Positions 6,984 to 14,719 of a stretch of 18,685 nucleotides of DNA are shown piece by piece (position 1 is the first letter of the stretch; each line of letters begins with the position of its first letter). This DNA comes from an uncultured Eubacterium sp. (GTDB lineage: Bacteria > Bacillota > Clostridia > Lachnospirales > Lachnospiraceae): NCBI GenBank assembly GCA_910579145.1, contig CAJTTQ010000055.1, positions 1 through 18,685 on the forward strand. The letters are read 5' to 3'. The notes beneath the pieces were generated by a model that was given only the letters and a program-made list of their open reading frames with translations, had not been told where the DNA came from and ran no database searches. The translations under genes and the position numbers were made by a program.

Positions 6984-7436
6984 TTATGGTATTTCGTATA
7001 TTTTCCAAATTATATAACATATAGGCTTTGTTTTCAAGATGAATTTTAGGTAGAAAAAAGGTGTTTTTTGTCCAGTTACCGTCACTTTACATTTTAACGT
7101 ACATGTTTTCACCTTTTTGACAGGCTTTTTGACATACTTCACTTTAACTTTGATCGTAGCAGTTCCCGTTTTTTTCGCTGTCACTTTCCCGGACTTGCTG
7201 ACAGCAGCAACTGATTTGTTAGACGAAGAAAACGTCTTTTTCTTTATTTTGACTTTCGTCGCCTTTTTCACTTTGGCTGTCAGTGATTTTCCCAAACTTA
7301 CGCTCGCACTCGTTTTTGCAAGGAAAACAGGTTTCTTTGCCGCCGCGATCTCATCAGGAACACTGCTATTCATTCCCAGCATGAGACCAGTCGCGCATAC
7401 CAGCGCTAACATTTTTTTACCGTTGTATTTATTCAT
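6984..7436 (-). CDS. Secreted Lys-rich protein with a bacterial Ig-like (BIG_2-type) domain
   Basis: 150 aa. The start at 7436 (MNKYNGKKMLA) is preferred over 7457 because a GAGGGG site lies just upstream. The signal peptide has a KK start and the hydrophobic LALVCATGLMLGM. The mature part shows the BIG_2-like pattern SSNKSVAAVSKSGKVTAKKTGTATIKV followed by a Lys/Val-rich strand region (VKYVKKPVKKVK). In Clostridia such domains decorate the cell surface or secreted proteins. The Ig-like fold should end around KCKVTVTG; a 28-residue AT-rich hydrophobic tail (beginning QKTPFFYL, ending WKIYEIP) follows and is unusual. No LPxTG anchor or catalytic domain is present, so this may be a free secreted domain or the stub of a longer protein. 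Confidence 0.72.
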   Translation of the reverse strand: MNKYNGKKMLALVCATGLMLGMNSSVPDEIAAAKKPVFLAKTSASVSLGKSLTAKVKKATKVKIKKKTFSSSNKSVAAVSKSGKVTAKKTGTATIKVKVKYVKKPVKKVKTCTLKCKVTVTGQKTPFFYLKFILKTKPICYIIWKIYEIP

Positions 7437-7652
7437 GAGTCCCCTCTTCTCCGCCATAAAACCTTTAATTATGATGGCTTTACATATGACTTGGTAATAA
7501 TTAACAGATACACTACTATTATAGTATATAGATTGAAATAAATTATAATCTAGAAATTCAGGAAATAGAATTTTTCTACTTGATTTTCCTTCCCATTTTG
7601 TCCATTTTCCTGTAAAATAATGATAAACAAACAGAGATAGGAGGTTTTGTAT

Positions 7653-9161
7653 TTGGGGGATTTTAGTATACTGGGCCGGATGGCAGAGGACATACCTGAC
7701 CCGCTGCCGGAATTCTTTTCCGACTTGAATTTGGATCAGTTAATTGATGAAATAGGGAACGGATTTGAGCCATATGACTTAAGAGAATATTATTACCGTA
7801 TGCCAAACAAAAAAGAGGACATACTGTACCGACAGGAAGTTCTGCGGGAATTAGACCCGGAAATGGAAGAAAAGGTTACGGCTTTTTACCGCGCCGTGAA
7901 GAAAGCACAGACCTATGAGCAATACGCAGGGGATACGGAAGACAGGGAAAGCAGTGCGCACTGGCATGTATTAGCGGCATATACGTATTATGCAGCGCTG
8001 GATGAACTTATGGCATTTTGGGATACCAGAGGGCAGATGGCGGCAGGATGGGATGACTTTTACCATATGTGCACCAATCTGACAAAACAGGGGGAATACA
8101 AAGAAAACCACGATCTGGCACTGGCGCTTTATCACACGTTATCAGAAATCAGATATACAATGAGGGTGGAAGAAGACCATATCCTCATACTATCCCACAT
8201 AGAGGAAGAAGATTATGTAGGAGATCTGTGCAGGAGGTTTTCGCATATCATAGAAGAGCCGGATCAATTATACAATATCCTGCCTGGCAGTCAGCATAGT
8301 ACGGACCTCGAAAAACGGATACTTCGGTACATAAAGAAAAAGCAGCCAAAGATTTTTCAGGAAATGGCCGTCTTTCAGGAGAGGTGTCCAGACATTTTCC
8401 CGGAGAGCATCTTAACCTTTCACCGTGAAGTGTCCTTTTATCTCTCGTTTCTCAAGTTCCAGCATCAGATGGAGCGTCACGAGTACGCGTTCAGTTATCC
8501 CCGGTTTGCGGACAATGAATTCCGTGTTGAGGGCGGATATGATCTGGCGCTTGCTCTCAAAAATCTACAGGAGGGGAAACGGACAGTCTGCAACGACTAT
8601 TATTACAAAGAGAAAGAACGCTTTTTTGTGGTGACCGGGCCGAATCAGGGTGGAAAAACGACATTTGGCAGAGCGGCGGGCCAGTTGGTGTATTTCGCGC
8701 TGATGGGACTTCCTGTGCCAGCCGTTCAAGCCGTCATCCCTCTATTTAACGGGTTAATGACACATTTTTCCGTCGAGGAGAGTACCGAGAGCGGGAGGGG
8801 GAAATTAAAAGAAGAGCTTGAGCGTCTCGCAGGCATGCTCGAAGGGCGGAAAAAGCATTCCTTTGTCGTTATCAATGAACTTTTTACATCGGCAGCGACA
8901 TACGATGCGTTCCATATGGGGCGTGAGATCATGCGGTATTTTCTGGATGATGATTGCTATGGGATCTATGTCACCCATATTGATAAACTTGCCGAAGAAA
9001 ACGAATACGTCGTCAGCATGACGGCATCCATTGAGGGACAGAAAGTCCGAACATACAAAGTAGAACGGAACAAAGCGGAGGGGAAAGGATATGTGGAATC
9101 CATCGTGGAGAAATATGGACTTACCTATGATGAAATTGTAAGGAGGCTGACACATGCTTGA
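7653..9161 (+). CDS. MutS-like ATPase A (core plus ATPase domains only)
   Basis: 502 aa from the TTG at 7653, chosen because AGGAGG (7639-7644) lies 8 nt upstream. A TTG at 7647 is only 2 nt from that site, and the first ATG (7680) has none. The N-terminal half resembles the MutS lever/core region (LNLDQLIDEI, YDLREYYYRMP, ILYRQEVLRELD). The C-terminal half is the MutS ATPase: Walker A GPNQGGKTT (about 329-337), the signature-region ESTESGRGKLKEELERL, and Walker B FVVINELFTSAA (about 404). The usual Walker B Asp is Asn, with the catalytic Glu kept. The mismatch-binding domain I (Phe-X-Glu) and the connector domain II are absent, as is the C-terminal Smr nuclease of MutS2. The stop overlaps the next MutS-like gene by 8 bp, so the two products probably act together as a heterodimer (inference). 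Confidence 0.85.
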   Translation: MGDFSILGRMAEDIPDPLPEFFSDLNLDQLIDEIGNGFEPYDLREYYYRMPNKKEDILYRQEVLRELDPEMEEKVTAFYRAVKKAQTYEQYAGDTEDRESSAHWHVLAAYTYYAALDELMAFWDTRGQMAAGWDDFYHMCTNLTKQGEYKENHDLALALYHTLSEIRYTMRVEEDHILILSHIEEEDYVGDLCRRFSHIIEEPDQLYNILPGSQHSTDLEKRILRYIKKKQPKIFQEMAVFQERCPDIFPESILTFHREVSFYLSFLKFQHQMERHEYAFSYPRFADNEFRVEGGYDLALALKNLQEGKRTVCNDYYYKEKERFFVVTGPNQGGKTTFGRAAGQLVYFALMGLPVPAVQAVIPLFNGLMTHFSVEESTESGRGKLKEELERLAGMLEGRKKHSFVVINELFTSAATYDAFHMGREIMRYFLDDDCYGIYVTHIDKLAEENEYVVSMTASIEGQKVRTYKVERNKAEGKGYVESIVEKYGLTYDEIVRRLTHA

Positions 9162-10683
9162 TATTTGTCTATTATACCCGGAAAAACAACAGGCGTCTCG
9201 CCGCCGTTATGGTATGTCATCTGACATGATCAAAGACCTGAACCTGTCTGTCATCCTGAACGCCATGGCAAAAGGGGATGAAACGATCTATAACACATGC
9301 CAGCAGGTACTGCTGACGCCGGTAACGACAGAACCATTGCTCCGGTACCGCCAGCAGATGGTAAACGACGCCGTAAATCATTTTGAATTTTATACAGAAA
9401 TATACCGCCTGGCGAGCAGCGCGGTGAGCGACTTCGAGAAAAATAAAACGAAAAAGGGCGGCAGCAATACAGGGCAGATTTATGACACATTGCAGCTAAT
9501 CCTTGTTTTAGTTGACAATCTCGTAAAGTTAAAAAGCCTGATGCAGGGTAAAGAAGCACAACAGTCTGACGGGATGATGAAATTTGCCGAAAGGCTTCAA
9601 CATCATTACAGTGATGAATTTGTGGAAGAGCTTCAGCAGATGGCAGAACATATGTCGTTTTTGATGCGCGGCGGGCGGCTCGTCATGACGGCAGGGATCA
9701 GCGGCGGCCTGAAATGCGGTAATGTCGTGATCAACCGGTTAGAGCCGGTGGATTATCGGAAGCTTGGAACGTTTCGCCGGATGCTGCGATGGCTGATGCT
9801 GCACCTGTTTTCGCCAAATGCCATTTTGCTAACTGAAACCTCACTTCGCCACGATGCAAGGTTGATGGAGGAAAATGGATTTTTATATACGCTAAAGATC
9901 TATCAGAAGTTCATTCAGGAATTGGAAACGTTTTTCGAAGAACTCCGCACACAGACCGGATTTTACGTCGGTTGTGCCAATCTGTACCGGAGTTTATCAC
10001 ATTTGCATATGAGAGTATCGTTTCCGAAAGTAAGCGGTCAAAAGAACCATTTGCAGTATCAGAACTTATATGAGCTTTCTCTGGCGTTACAGACATCGAA
10101 AAACCCGGTCAGCAACGACTTGATCGATGACTGCCGCCTGCATGTGGTCAGCGGCGCGAACCAGGGTGGAAAGTCTACCTTTCTGCGGAGTGTGGGTATC
10201 GCGCAGGTTTTGATGCAGGCAGGAATGTTTGTGCCGGCGACGTATTATGAGGGGCCATTGTACGACACGATCCTCACCCATTTCACGCGGCGCGAGGACT
10301 GCAGCATGAACAGCGGCCGCCTTGTGGAAGAGATGAAGCGGATGAACCGGATTGTTGACATGGTAACGGATGAGAGCCTGATCCTTTTGAATGAATCCTT
10401 TTCCAGTACGACAGAAAAAGAAGGAAGCCAGATTGCGGAAAATATCATACAGGCCATGTATGACAGCGGCGTCCATATCATGATGGTCACCCACCTTTTT
10501 GAATTTGCCAGTAATATGTATGGAAAAAAACTCCCGCACGCGAGATTTCTCAGTGCGGAACGAAAAGAGGATGGCACCAGGACGTTTAAGATCATCGACC
10601 ATGAGCCGACAGAGACGAGTTACGGGTTGGATCTGTTTGAGGAAATCGTTTTACGCAAAGCGGATTCGACGCCACTGATTTAA
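9154..10683 (+). CDS. MutS-like ATPase B, partner of the upstream gene
   Basis: 509 aa. Architecture matches the preceding gene: a helical MutS core-like region (DLNLSVILNAMAKGDETIY, LLRYRQQMVNDAV) then the ATPase. Walker A is GANQGGKST (334-342), the signature helix is CSMNSGRLVEEMKRM, Walker B is LILLNESFSSTTEKEG (409-424), and the switch His is in MMVTHLFE. As in the partner, Walker B has Asn-Glu (N413-E414) instead of Asp-Glu. Domains I and II and any Smr domain are missing, so it is not a canonical mismatch sensor. ATPase B keeps the Ser-Thr-Thr/Glu segment after Walker B that MutS dimers use across the interface; in ATPase A this is FTSAATYD, so the two sites are unequal. The start overlaps the upstream stop (ATGCTTGA), indicating translational coupling. 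Annotators would call it a MutS-family protein; the role is unknown. Confidence 0.86.
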   Translation: MLDICLLYPEKQQASRRRYGMSSDMIKDLNLSVILNAMAKGDETIYNTCQQVLLTPVTTEPLLRYRQQMVNDAVNHFEFYTEIYRLASSAVSDFEKNKTKKGGSNTGQIYDTLQLILVLVDNLVKLKSLMQGKEAQQSDGMMKFAERLQHHYSDEFVEELQQMAEHMSFLMRGGRLVMTAGISGGLKCGNVVINRLEPVDYRKLGTFRRMLRWLMLHLFSPNAILLTETSLRHDARLMEENGFLYTLKIYQKFIQELETFFEELRTQTGFYVGCANLYRSLSHLHMRVSFPKVSGQKNHLQYQNLYELSLALQTSKNPVSNDLIDDCRLHVVSGANQGGKSTFLRSVGIAQVLMQAGMFVPATYYEGPLYDTILTHFTRREDCSMNSGRLVEEMKRMNRIVDMVTDESLILLNESFSSTTEKEGSQIAENIIQAMYDSGVHIMMVTHLFEFASNMYGKKLPHARFLSAERKEDGTRTFKIIDHEPTETSYGLDLFEEIVLRKADSTPLI

Positions 10684-10713
10684 GTATTGTTTGTGCGCGC
10701 ATGGATGTAAATA

Positions 10714-10761
10714 TGAATGGGGAATCAACGGTTGTGCCAAATACCGAGATTCCCCCATTCA
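10714..10761. terminator. Long imperfect palindrome, probable bidirectional terminator
   Basis: The outer arms TGAATGGGGAATC (10714-10726) and GATTCCCCCATTCA (10748-10761) pair along 13 bp with one bulged C. Inside, CGGT (10729-10732) pairs with ACCG (10743-10746), leaving a 10-nt loop. It lies 31 bp after the second mutS-like stop and 36 bp beyond the convergent 70-aa gene. There is no good T-tract on either side, so termination is inferred from position and symmetry. Confidence 0.5.
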
Positions 10762-10797
10762 AATATGATAAAAATGAAGATAACGAAAATAATGCGG

Positions 10798-11010
10798 TTA
10801 CATATTGTCTGGATCTGTCTGCAGGATGACCGGCTGATCCATCCGGTACTGGTAAAACTTGATAATGTTACCGCTGAACATGCGAAGAGGTGTCCAGTTA
10901 CACAGATCATAATCCCGCACATACGGAAGATTATCGTAAAAGACAGTAGCAGACTCATATTTATGGTCAAAACTCATAAGCATTTTCTTAAATAGTTCAT
11001 TGTGGTCCAT
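10798..11010 (-). CDS. Uncharacterised 70-aa protein
   Basis: Not recognised. It starts MDHNELFKKMLMSFDHKY and ends with an acidic TDPDNM tail. It is aromatic-rich (FYDNLPYVRDYDLCNW, FYQYRM), has one cysteine, and shows no signal peptide or membrane segment. The start at 11010 is chosen because AAGGA lies about 9 nt upstream; an in-frame ATG at 11043 falls on the -10 box. The strongest support that it is real is the near-consensus promoter at 11042-11070, which gives a leader of about 25 nt. An opposite-strand frame (10717-10995) has no comparable signals. The gene stands alone between the MutS-like pair (convergent) and lrgB (same strand, ending 90 bp upstream). Confidence 0.68.
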   Translation of the reverse strand: MDHNELFKKMLMSFDHKYESATVFYDNLPYVRDYDLCNWTPLRMFSGNIIKFYQYRMDQPVILQTDPDNM

Positions 11011-11041
11011 GAATCCACTTCCTTTCGCATCACTTATTATC

Positions 11042-11070
11042 ATTATACGTTAAATCTCATAGAATAGCAA
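11042..11070 (-). promoter_or_regulatory. Sigma-A promoter for the 70-aa gene
   Basis: On the minus strand, -35 TTGCTA (11070-11065), a 17-bp spacer, and a perfect -10 TATAAT (11047-11042). The start of transcription is expected near 11035. It lies 30 bp after the lrgB stop. Confidence 0.75.
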
Positions 11071-11100
11071 CAACTTTCGAAAAAAATTTGTCCTCTTTTC

Positions 11101-11796
11101 CTAGTAAAAAATGGAAAAGACGCTTGCTCCCACAACAGTCAGCAATCCAGCTACTACGATTGCCAGACTGCTCATAGCTCCTTCGATCTCCCCCATCTCC
11201 ATGGCCTTACTCGTTCCGATGGCATGCGCGGACGTACCGAGCGCCAGACCTCTGGCGATACGGTCTTTCACACGGAACATGTTCAGCACCCATTCGCCGA
11301 TCACGTTTCCGATCACGCCGGTGACCACGATGACGGCGACTGTAATGTTCACGATTCCGCCCAGTTCCCCGCTCATACCCATTCCGATCGCTGTCGTGAT
11401 CGACTTTGGCAGGAGTGTTACGTACATCGCATGATCCAGGTGGAACAGGACAGACAAGATCAAAACACCAAGAAGGCTCGTGATCGTGCCGGCGAAAACG
11501 GACAGCACGATAGCAAAACCATATTGTTTCAGAAGATGGATCTGCTTATACAAGGGAACCGCCAGACAGACTGTCGCAGGCGTGAGCAGGTAATTCAGAT
11601 ACACGCCGCCCGCCTCATACACCTCATAATCAATATGAAACAGCAGCAGGACGGCGATGACAAACAAAATGGCGATCAGCAATGGGTTTACGATAGCCAG
11701 TCCCGTTTTCTTTTTCAGATACTGGCCGGTCTCATAACCGATCAGGCTCACGAGAACGCCAAAAAAAAGAGAATTAGTAAAAAAATCAGCAGTCAT
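11101..11796 (-). CDS. lrgB: LrgB/CidB/PftB-family membrane protein
   Basis: 231 aa, the standard LrgB length. A multi-pass membrane protein with about six or seven hydrophobic helices. Family hallmarks include NPLLIAILFVIAVLLLF, YLNYLLTPATVCLAVPLYKQ, LLPKSITTAIGMGMS and ALGTSAHAIGTSKAMEMGEIEGAMSSLAI. LrgB works with LrgA. The pair was first described as holin/antiholin-like murein hydrolase modulators; B. subtilis PftAB and S. mutans LrgAB were later shown to move pyruvate. The ATG at 11796 lies 2 nt after the lrgA stop, so the genes are translationally coupled. It is the last gene of a fabF-lrgA-lrgB run. Which of the two functions applies here cannot be told from sequence. Confidence 0.93.
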   Translation of the reverse strand: MTADFFTNSLFFGVLVSLIGYETGQYLKKKTGLAIVNPLLIAILFVIAVLLLFHIDYEVYEAGGVYLNYLLTPATVCLAVPLYKQIHLLKQYGFAIVLSVFAGTITSLLGVLILSVLFHLDHAMYVTLLPKSITTAIGMGMSGELGGIVNITVAVIVVTGVIGNVIGEWVLNMFRVKDRIARGLALGTSAHAIGTSKAMEMGEIEGAMSSLAIVVAGLLTVVGASVFSIFY

Positions 11797-11798
11797 TA

Positions 11799-12161
11799 TC
11801 AGGATTCCTCTTTTCGTTTCTGATGTTTCATCATTTGCTGTGCCACGATCCCGGTGATCCCCATGACAATCACTGTCGTCACAAACGTGATGAAAAGGAT
11901 GGCTAGCAGGTGAGGTTTCAGGGCATGATAACTCGCCAGCAGTCCGACTCCGGCAGGGATAAACAAAACAGGCATGATGTCAGTAAAAAATGTCGCCGTT
12001 TCATCGACCTGTTCCAGTTTGATGATGCCGGACATCAGGCTGACGAGCATGAGGACTAATCCGTAAATGCTGGCGGGAATCGGCAGCGGTATCATGAACC
12101 GGCAGAGCTCGCCCAAAAAGCATACGATTAAAAGAATAAAAAATTGTCTGATATATTTCAT
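11799..12161 (-). CDS. lrgA: LrgA/CidA/PftA-family membrane protein
   Basis: 120 aa, typical for the family, with four predicted membrane helices. The family segment ELCRFMIPLPIPASIYGLVLMLVSL is clear, followed by FFTDIMPVLFIPAGVGLLA and a basic C-terminus (MMKHQKRKEES). The start at 12161 is chosen for GGAGG 6 nt upstream; an ATG at 12182 would extend the protein by 7 residues but lies before the ribosome site. Partner of LrgB in a holin-like or pyruvate-transport complex. It begins 45 bp after the fabF stop on the same strand. A TATAAT (12204-12199) in the gap has no adequate -35, so co-transcription with fabF is the simpler reading. Confidence 0.92.
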   Translation of the reverse strand: MKYIRQFFILLIVCFLGELCRFMIPLPIPASIYGLVLMLVSLMSGIIKLEQVDETATFFTDIMPVLFIPAGVGLLASYHALKPHLLAILFITFVTTVIVMGITGIVAQQMMKHQKRKEES

Positions 12162-12206
12162 AACATTCCTCCGCTGTATCAAATATGCAGTAACCCGTAT
12201 TATATT

Positions 12207-13445
12207 TTACTGACATGCCCCGACGATCAGGCTGGAATTCTGTCCGCCGAATCCAAAAGCATTTGTCATGGCATAGCGGACAGGCCGTTTTTTTGCCTTG
12301 TTTGGAATGTAATTCAGGTCGCATTGTTCATCTGGAACCGTAAGGTTCAGTGTCGGCGGAATGATACCGCTTTGGATGGCCTTGACACAGGTGATCGTCT
12401 CCGTCACGCCGCCGGCTCCCATCATGTGCCCAGTCGCGCCTTTTGTGGACGTTACTGCCATCTCATACGCATGCGCGCCAAATAACTGCTTGATCGCGTT
12501 TGTCTCGATCACATCTCCCATCGGCGTAGAAGTACCATGCGTATTTATGTAATCAATCTTTTCTTTCTGGATGCCCGCCTTTTGAATAGCGTGATCCATA
12601 CAGGCGACCGCGCCGATTCCATCGGGATGCGGCGCCGTTACATGGTAACCGTCCGTACTGTTCGCGAAGCCAAGCAGCCGGGCCTTGATTTGGGCGCCTC
12701 GCGTTTTCGCATGTGTTTCCGTTTCCAGCAGGATGGCACCGCCGCCTTCCCCAAAGACAAAACCGTCTCGTGTCTTGTCAAAAGGACGGCTGGCCGTCTG
12801 GGGATTGTCATTATTCGTGCTGAGCGCGTGGGCCGAGGCAAGACCTGCGACAACGACCGGGCAGAGACTCGCTTCCGCCCCTACGGCCAAAACCGCGTCT
12901 GCCTCTCCGGCTAAAAGAAGCATGGCTGCGGTAGAGATGGCATCCGCGCCCGAGGAACATGCGGTGCTGACCGTCAGGCTCGGTCCCTGATACCCTTTGG
13001 CGATCGCGATCTGCGCAGCGGCAATGTTTCCGATAAACTTCGGTACGAAACGGGGACTCACTTTTTTGTGTTCACCCGTACTCAGACCATGCTGCGTTTC
13101 CGAAATAATGGATACGCCCGCCATAGCCGTTCCCACGACGATACCCATACGGCCAGCTGGAATCGTTTGTTCCTGTATGCCGGCATCGGCGAGTGCTTCC
13201 TCCGCCGCCGCGTAACCGTACTGCATAAACAGATCCATCTCCCGGCTCTGCTTTTTGGTCATAAAATCTTCTGCATGGAAATCTTTTACCTCAGCGGCGA
13301 TCTGAACCGGAGACGTCTCTGCGTCAAAACGTGTAATACGTGAAACACCGCACATGCCGTCTATCAGGTTTTTCCAATATTGCTCAACTCCAATTCCGAT
13401 CGGCGTCACAGCGCCCATACCGGTTATCACTAATTTCTCTCTCAT
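12207..13445 (-). CDS. fabF: 3-oxoacyl-ACP synthase II (KAS II)
   Basis: 412 aa, the usual FabF length. Condenses malonyl-ACP with acyl-ACP in fatty acid elongation. The catalytic Cys163 lies in VSTACSSGADAI, His303 in NTHGTSTPMGD, Lys335 in STKGATGHMMGAGG and His340 in the same block, matching the numbering of E. coli FabF. The C-terminal NAFGFGGQNSSLI loop is also typical. GGAGG lies 4 nt before the ATG. It has its own strong promoter (13526-13554) in the 113-bp gap after nagA. No acpP, fabD, fabG or fabZ is adjacent, so this appears to be a free-standing copy, either a paralog or a displaced housekeeping gene. A specialised chain-length role is possible but not shown. Confidence 0.96.
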   Translation of the reverse strand: MREKLVITGMGAVTPIGIGVEQYWKNLIDGMCGVSRITRFDAETSPVQIAAEVKDFHAEDFMTKKQSREMDLFMQYGYAAAEEALADAGIQEQTIPAGRMGIVVGTAMAGVSIISETQHGLSTGEHKKVSPRFVPKFIGNIAAAQIAIAKGYQGPSLTVSTACSSGADAISTAAMLLLAGEADAVLAVGAEASLCPVVVAGLASAHALSTNNDNPQTASRPFDKTRDGFVFGEGGGAILLETETHAKTRGAQIKARLLGFANSTDGYHVTAPHPDGIGAVACMDHAIQKAGIQKEKIDYINTHGTSTPMGDVIETNAIKQLFGAHAYEMAVTSTKGATGHMMGAGGVTETITCVKAIQSGIIPPTLNLTVPDEQCDLNYIPNKAKKRPVRYAMTNAFGFGGQNSSLIVGACQ

Positions 13446-13525
13446 TTTACCTCCATTTTTCTGCCAAGCGTACCTGTTCGATTTGTGAACCTGTCCGCAC
13501 CTTTACACATCATAAATCCTTTTTT

Positions 13526-13554
13526 ATTGTATCAAAAGAGAAAAAGCTGGTCAA
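13526..13554 (-). promoter_or_regulatory. Sigma-A promoter for fabF(-lrgA-lrgB)
   Basis: On the minus strand, -35 TTGACC (13554-13549), a 17-bp spacer, and -10 TACAAT (13531-13526). It lies immediately after the nagA stop, so fabF need not depend on the sialic acid operon. The leader would be about 75 nt. No terminator hairpin is evident between nagA and this promoter, so read-through from the nan operon is also possible. Confidence 0.75.
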
Positions 13555-13558
13555 GATA

Positions 13559-14719
13559 TTATGAAGCAATAACGACGCCATCTTTTATGATCATTTTGAT
13601 CGACAGCTCTGCATCTAGCAGCACGACATCGGCTTTTTTCCCCGAAGTGATCGAGCCATAATCCCCAAATACACCAAGTGCTTTTGCCGGATTCATTGAC
13701 GCACAGGCAACGGCCGATTCTAACGGAATTCCCATGTCTTTTACCGCGGTTCTCATGCAATCCATTAAATTTGTCGCGGAACCGGCGAGCGCCCCGTCAG
13801 AAACAAGCTTGGCGCGGTTTCCCGTTACCTTTACTTCCAGCCCGCCCAGCATGTAACGTCCGTCCGGCATACCGGTGGCTCTCATGCTGTCGCTGATAAA
13901 CACGATCCGGTCATCCCCCAGCATACGGAAAGTAGCGCGTACGACCGATGGATGGATATGCACCCCGTCGCAGATGAGTTCGGCCGTCACATGCGGACTG
14001 TCTGCCACGGCGCCGACCACTCCGGGACTCCGGTGCGAAAACGCAGGCATGGCATTATACAGATGGACGACATGATCCGCTCCCGCGCCAAACGCCTTCA
14101 TAGCCGTATCGTAATCCGCATTTGTATGGGCAAGCGATATATGGACGTCTTCTTTTAGCTCTTGAATGAAGGATAAGTAATGCTCATTTTGTTCCGGCGC
14201 GATACCGATAAATTTGACTAAACCGCGGGAGGCATCTAAAAACTGCCGGCAGATATCTGTGTCACAGGATATGATGTTGCGCGCGTCCTGCGCCCCCTTT
14301 TTCTCGACGCTGATAAACGGACCTTCCATGTTTATCCCGAGCAGATCTGCTTCTCTGGCGTTCCCTTTTCCTGCCCGTTCCTGATAGGAAGCCGCTGCCG
14401 ATAAAATATAAGTAAGTTCTTCTGCTGGAAGCGTCATTGTCGCCGGGCAGATCCCTGTCACTCCGACAGAAGCTTCATATTTCGCGATTTCCGTGATCGA
14501 CTCCGCCGAGCCGTCACAGACATCAAATCCTTTGCAGCCGTGAAAATGCAGATCGATCAAACCCGGGATCGCATAACACCCATTTCCGTCTATCGTCTGA
14601 TCCATCTCGAATATAGACGCGCTTTGTGACACATTGGTAATCCGCCCTCCGTCTATCGTGATCTCACTGTCCACGAATGTCTTGTTTTCCGTATAGGCTT
14701 TTACGTTTTTAATGATCAT
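13559..14719 (-). CDS. nagA: N-acetylglucosamine-6-phosphate deacetylase
   Basis: 386 aa, typical NagA length. A cytoplasmic amidohydrolase that converts GlcNAc-6-P to GlcN-6-P and acetate. Metal and catalytic residues are visible: H58 and H60 in LIDLHFHG, E132 in NMEGPF, H198 in LAHTNADYD, H219 in HLYNAMPAFSHRSPG, and catalytic D277 in FISDSM. Substrate-contact segments (DGVHIHP, GSATNLMDCMR) are also present. The ATG at 14719 overlaps the end of the ROK kinase gene by 11 bp, and GGAAGGAG lies 9 nt upstream, so the two are coupled. It is the last gene of the sialic acid operon. NagB (GlcN-6-P deaminase), which should act next, is not in the window. Confidence 0.96.
   Translation of the reverse strand: MIIKNVKAYTENKTFVDSEITIDGGRITNVSQSASIFEMDQTIDGNGCYAIPGLIDLHFHGCKGFDVCDGSAESITEIAKYEASVGVTGICPATMTLPAEELTYILSAAASYQERAGKGNAREADLLGINMEGPFISVEKKGAQDARNIISCDTDICRQFLDASRGLVKFIGIAPEQNEHYLSFIQELKEDVHISLAHTNADYDTAMKAFGAGADHVVHLYNAMPAFSHRSPGVVGAVADSPHVTAELICDGVHIHPSVVRATFRMLGDDRIVFISDSMRATGMPDGRYMLGGLEVKVTGNRAKLVSDGALAGSATNLMDCMRTAVKDMGIPLESAVACASMNPAKALGVFGDYGSITSGKKADVVLLDAELSIKMIIKDGVVIAS

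Noticed and set aside
10717..10995. Plus-strand open frame of 92 codons overlapping the 70-aa gene
   Set aside because: It starts inside the palindrome with no ribosome site or promoter, while the minus-strand frame has both.
12199..12204. Perfect TATAAT on the minus strand between fabF and lrgA
   Set aside because: No acceptable -35 element lies 16-18 bp upstream (ATCGTC), so a separate lrgA promoter is not supported.
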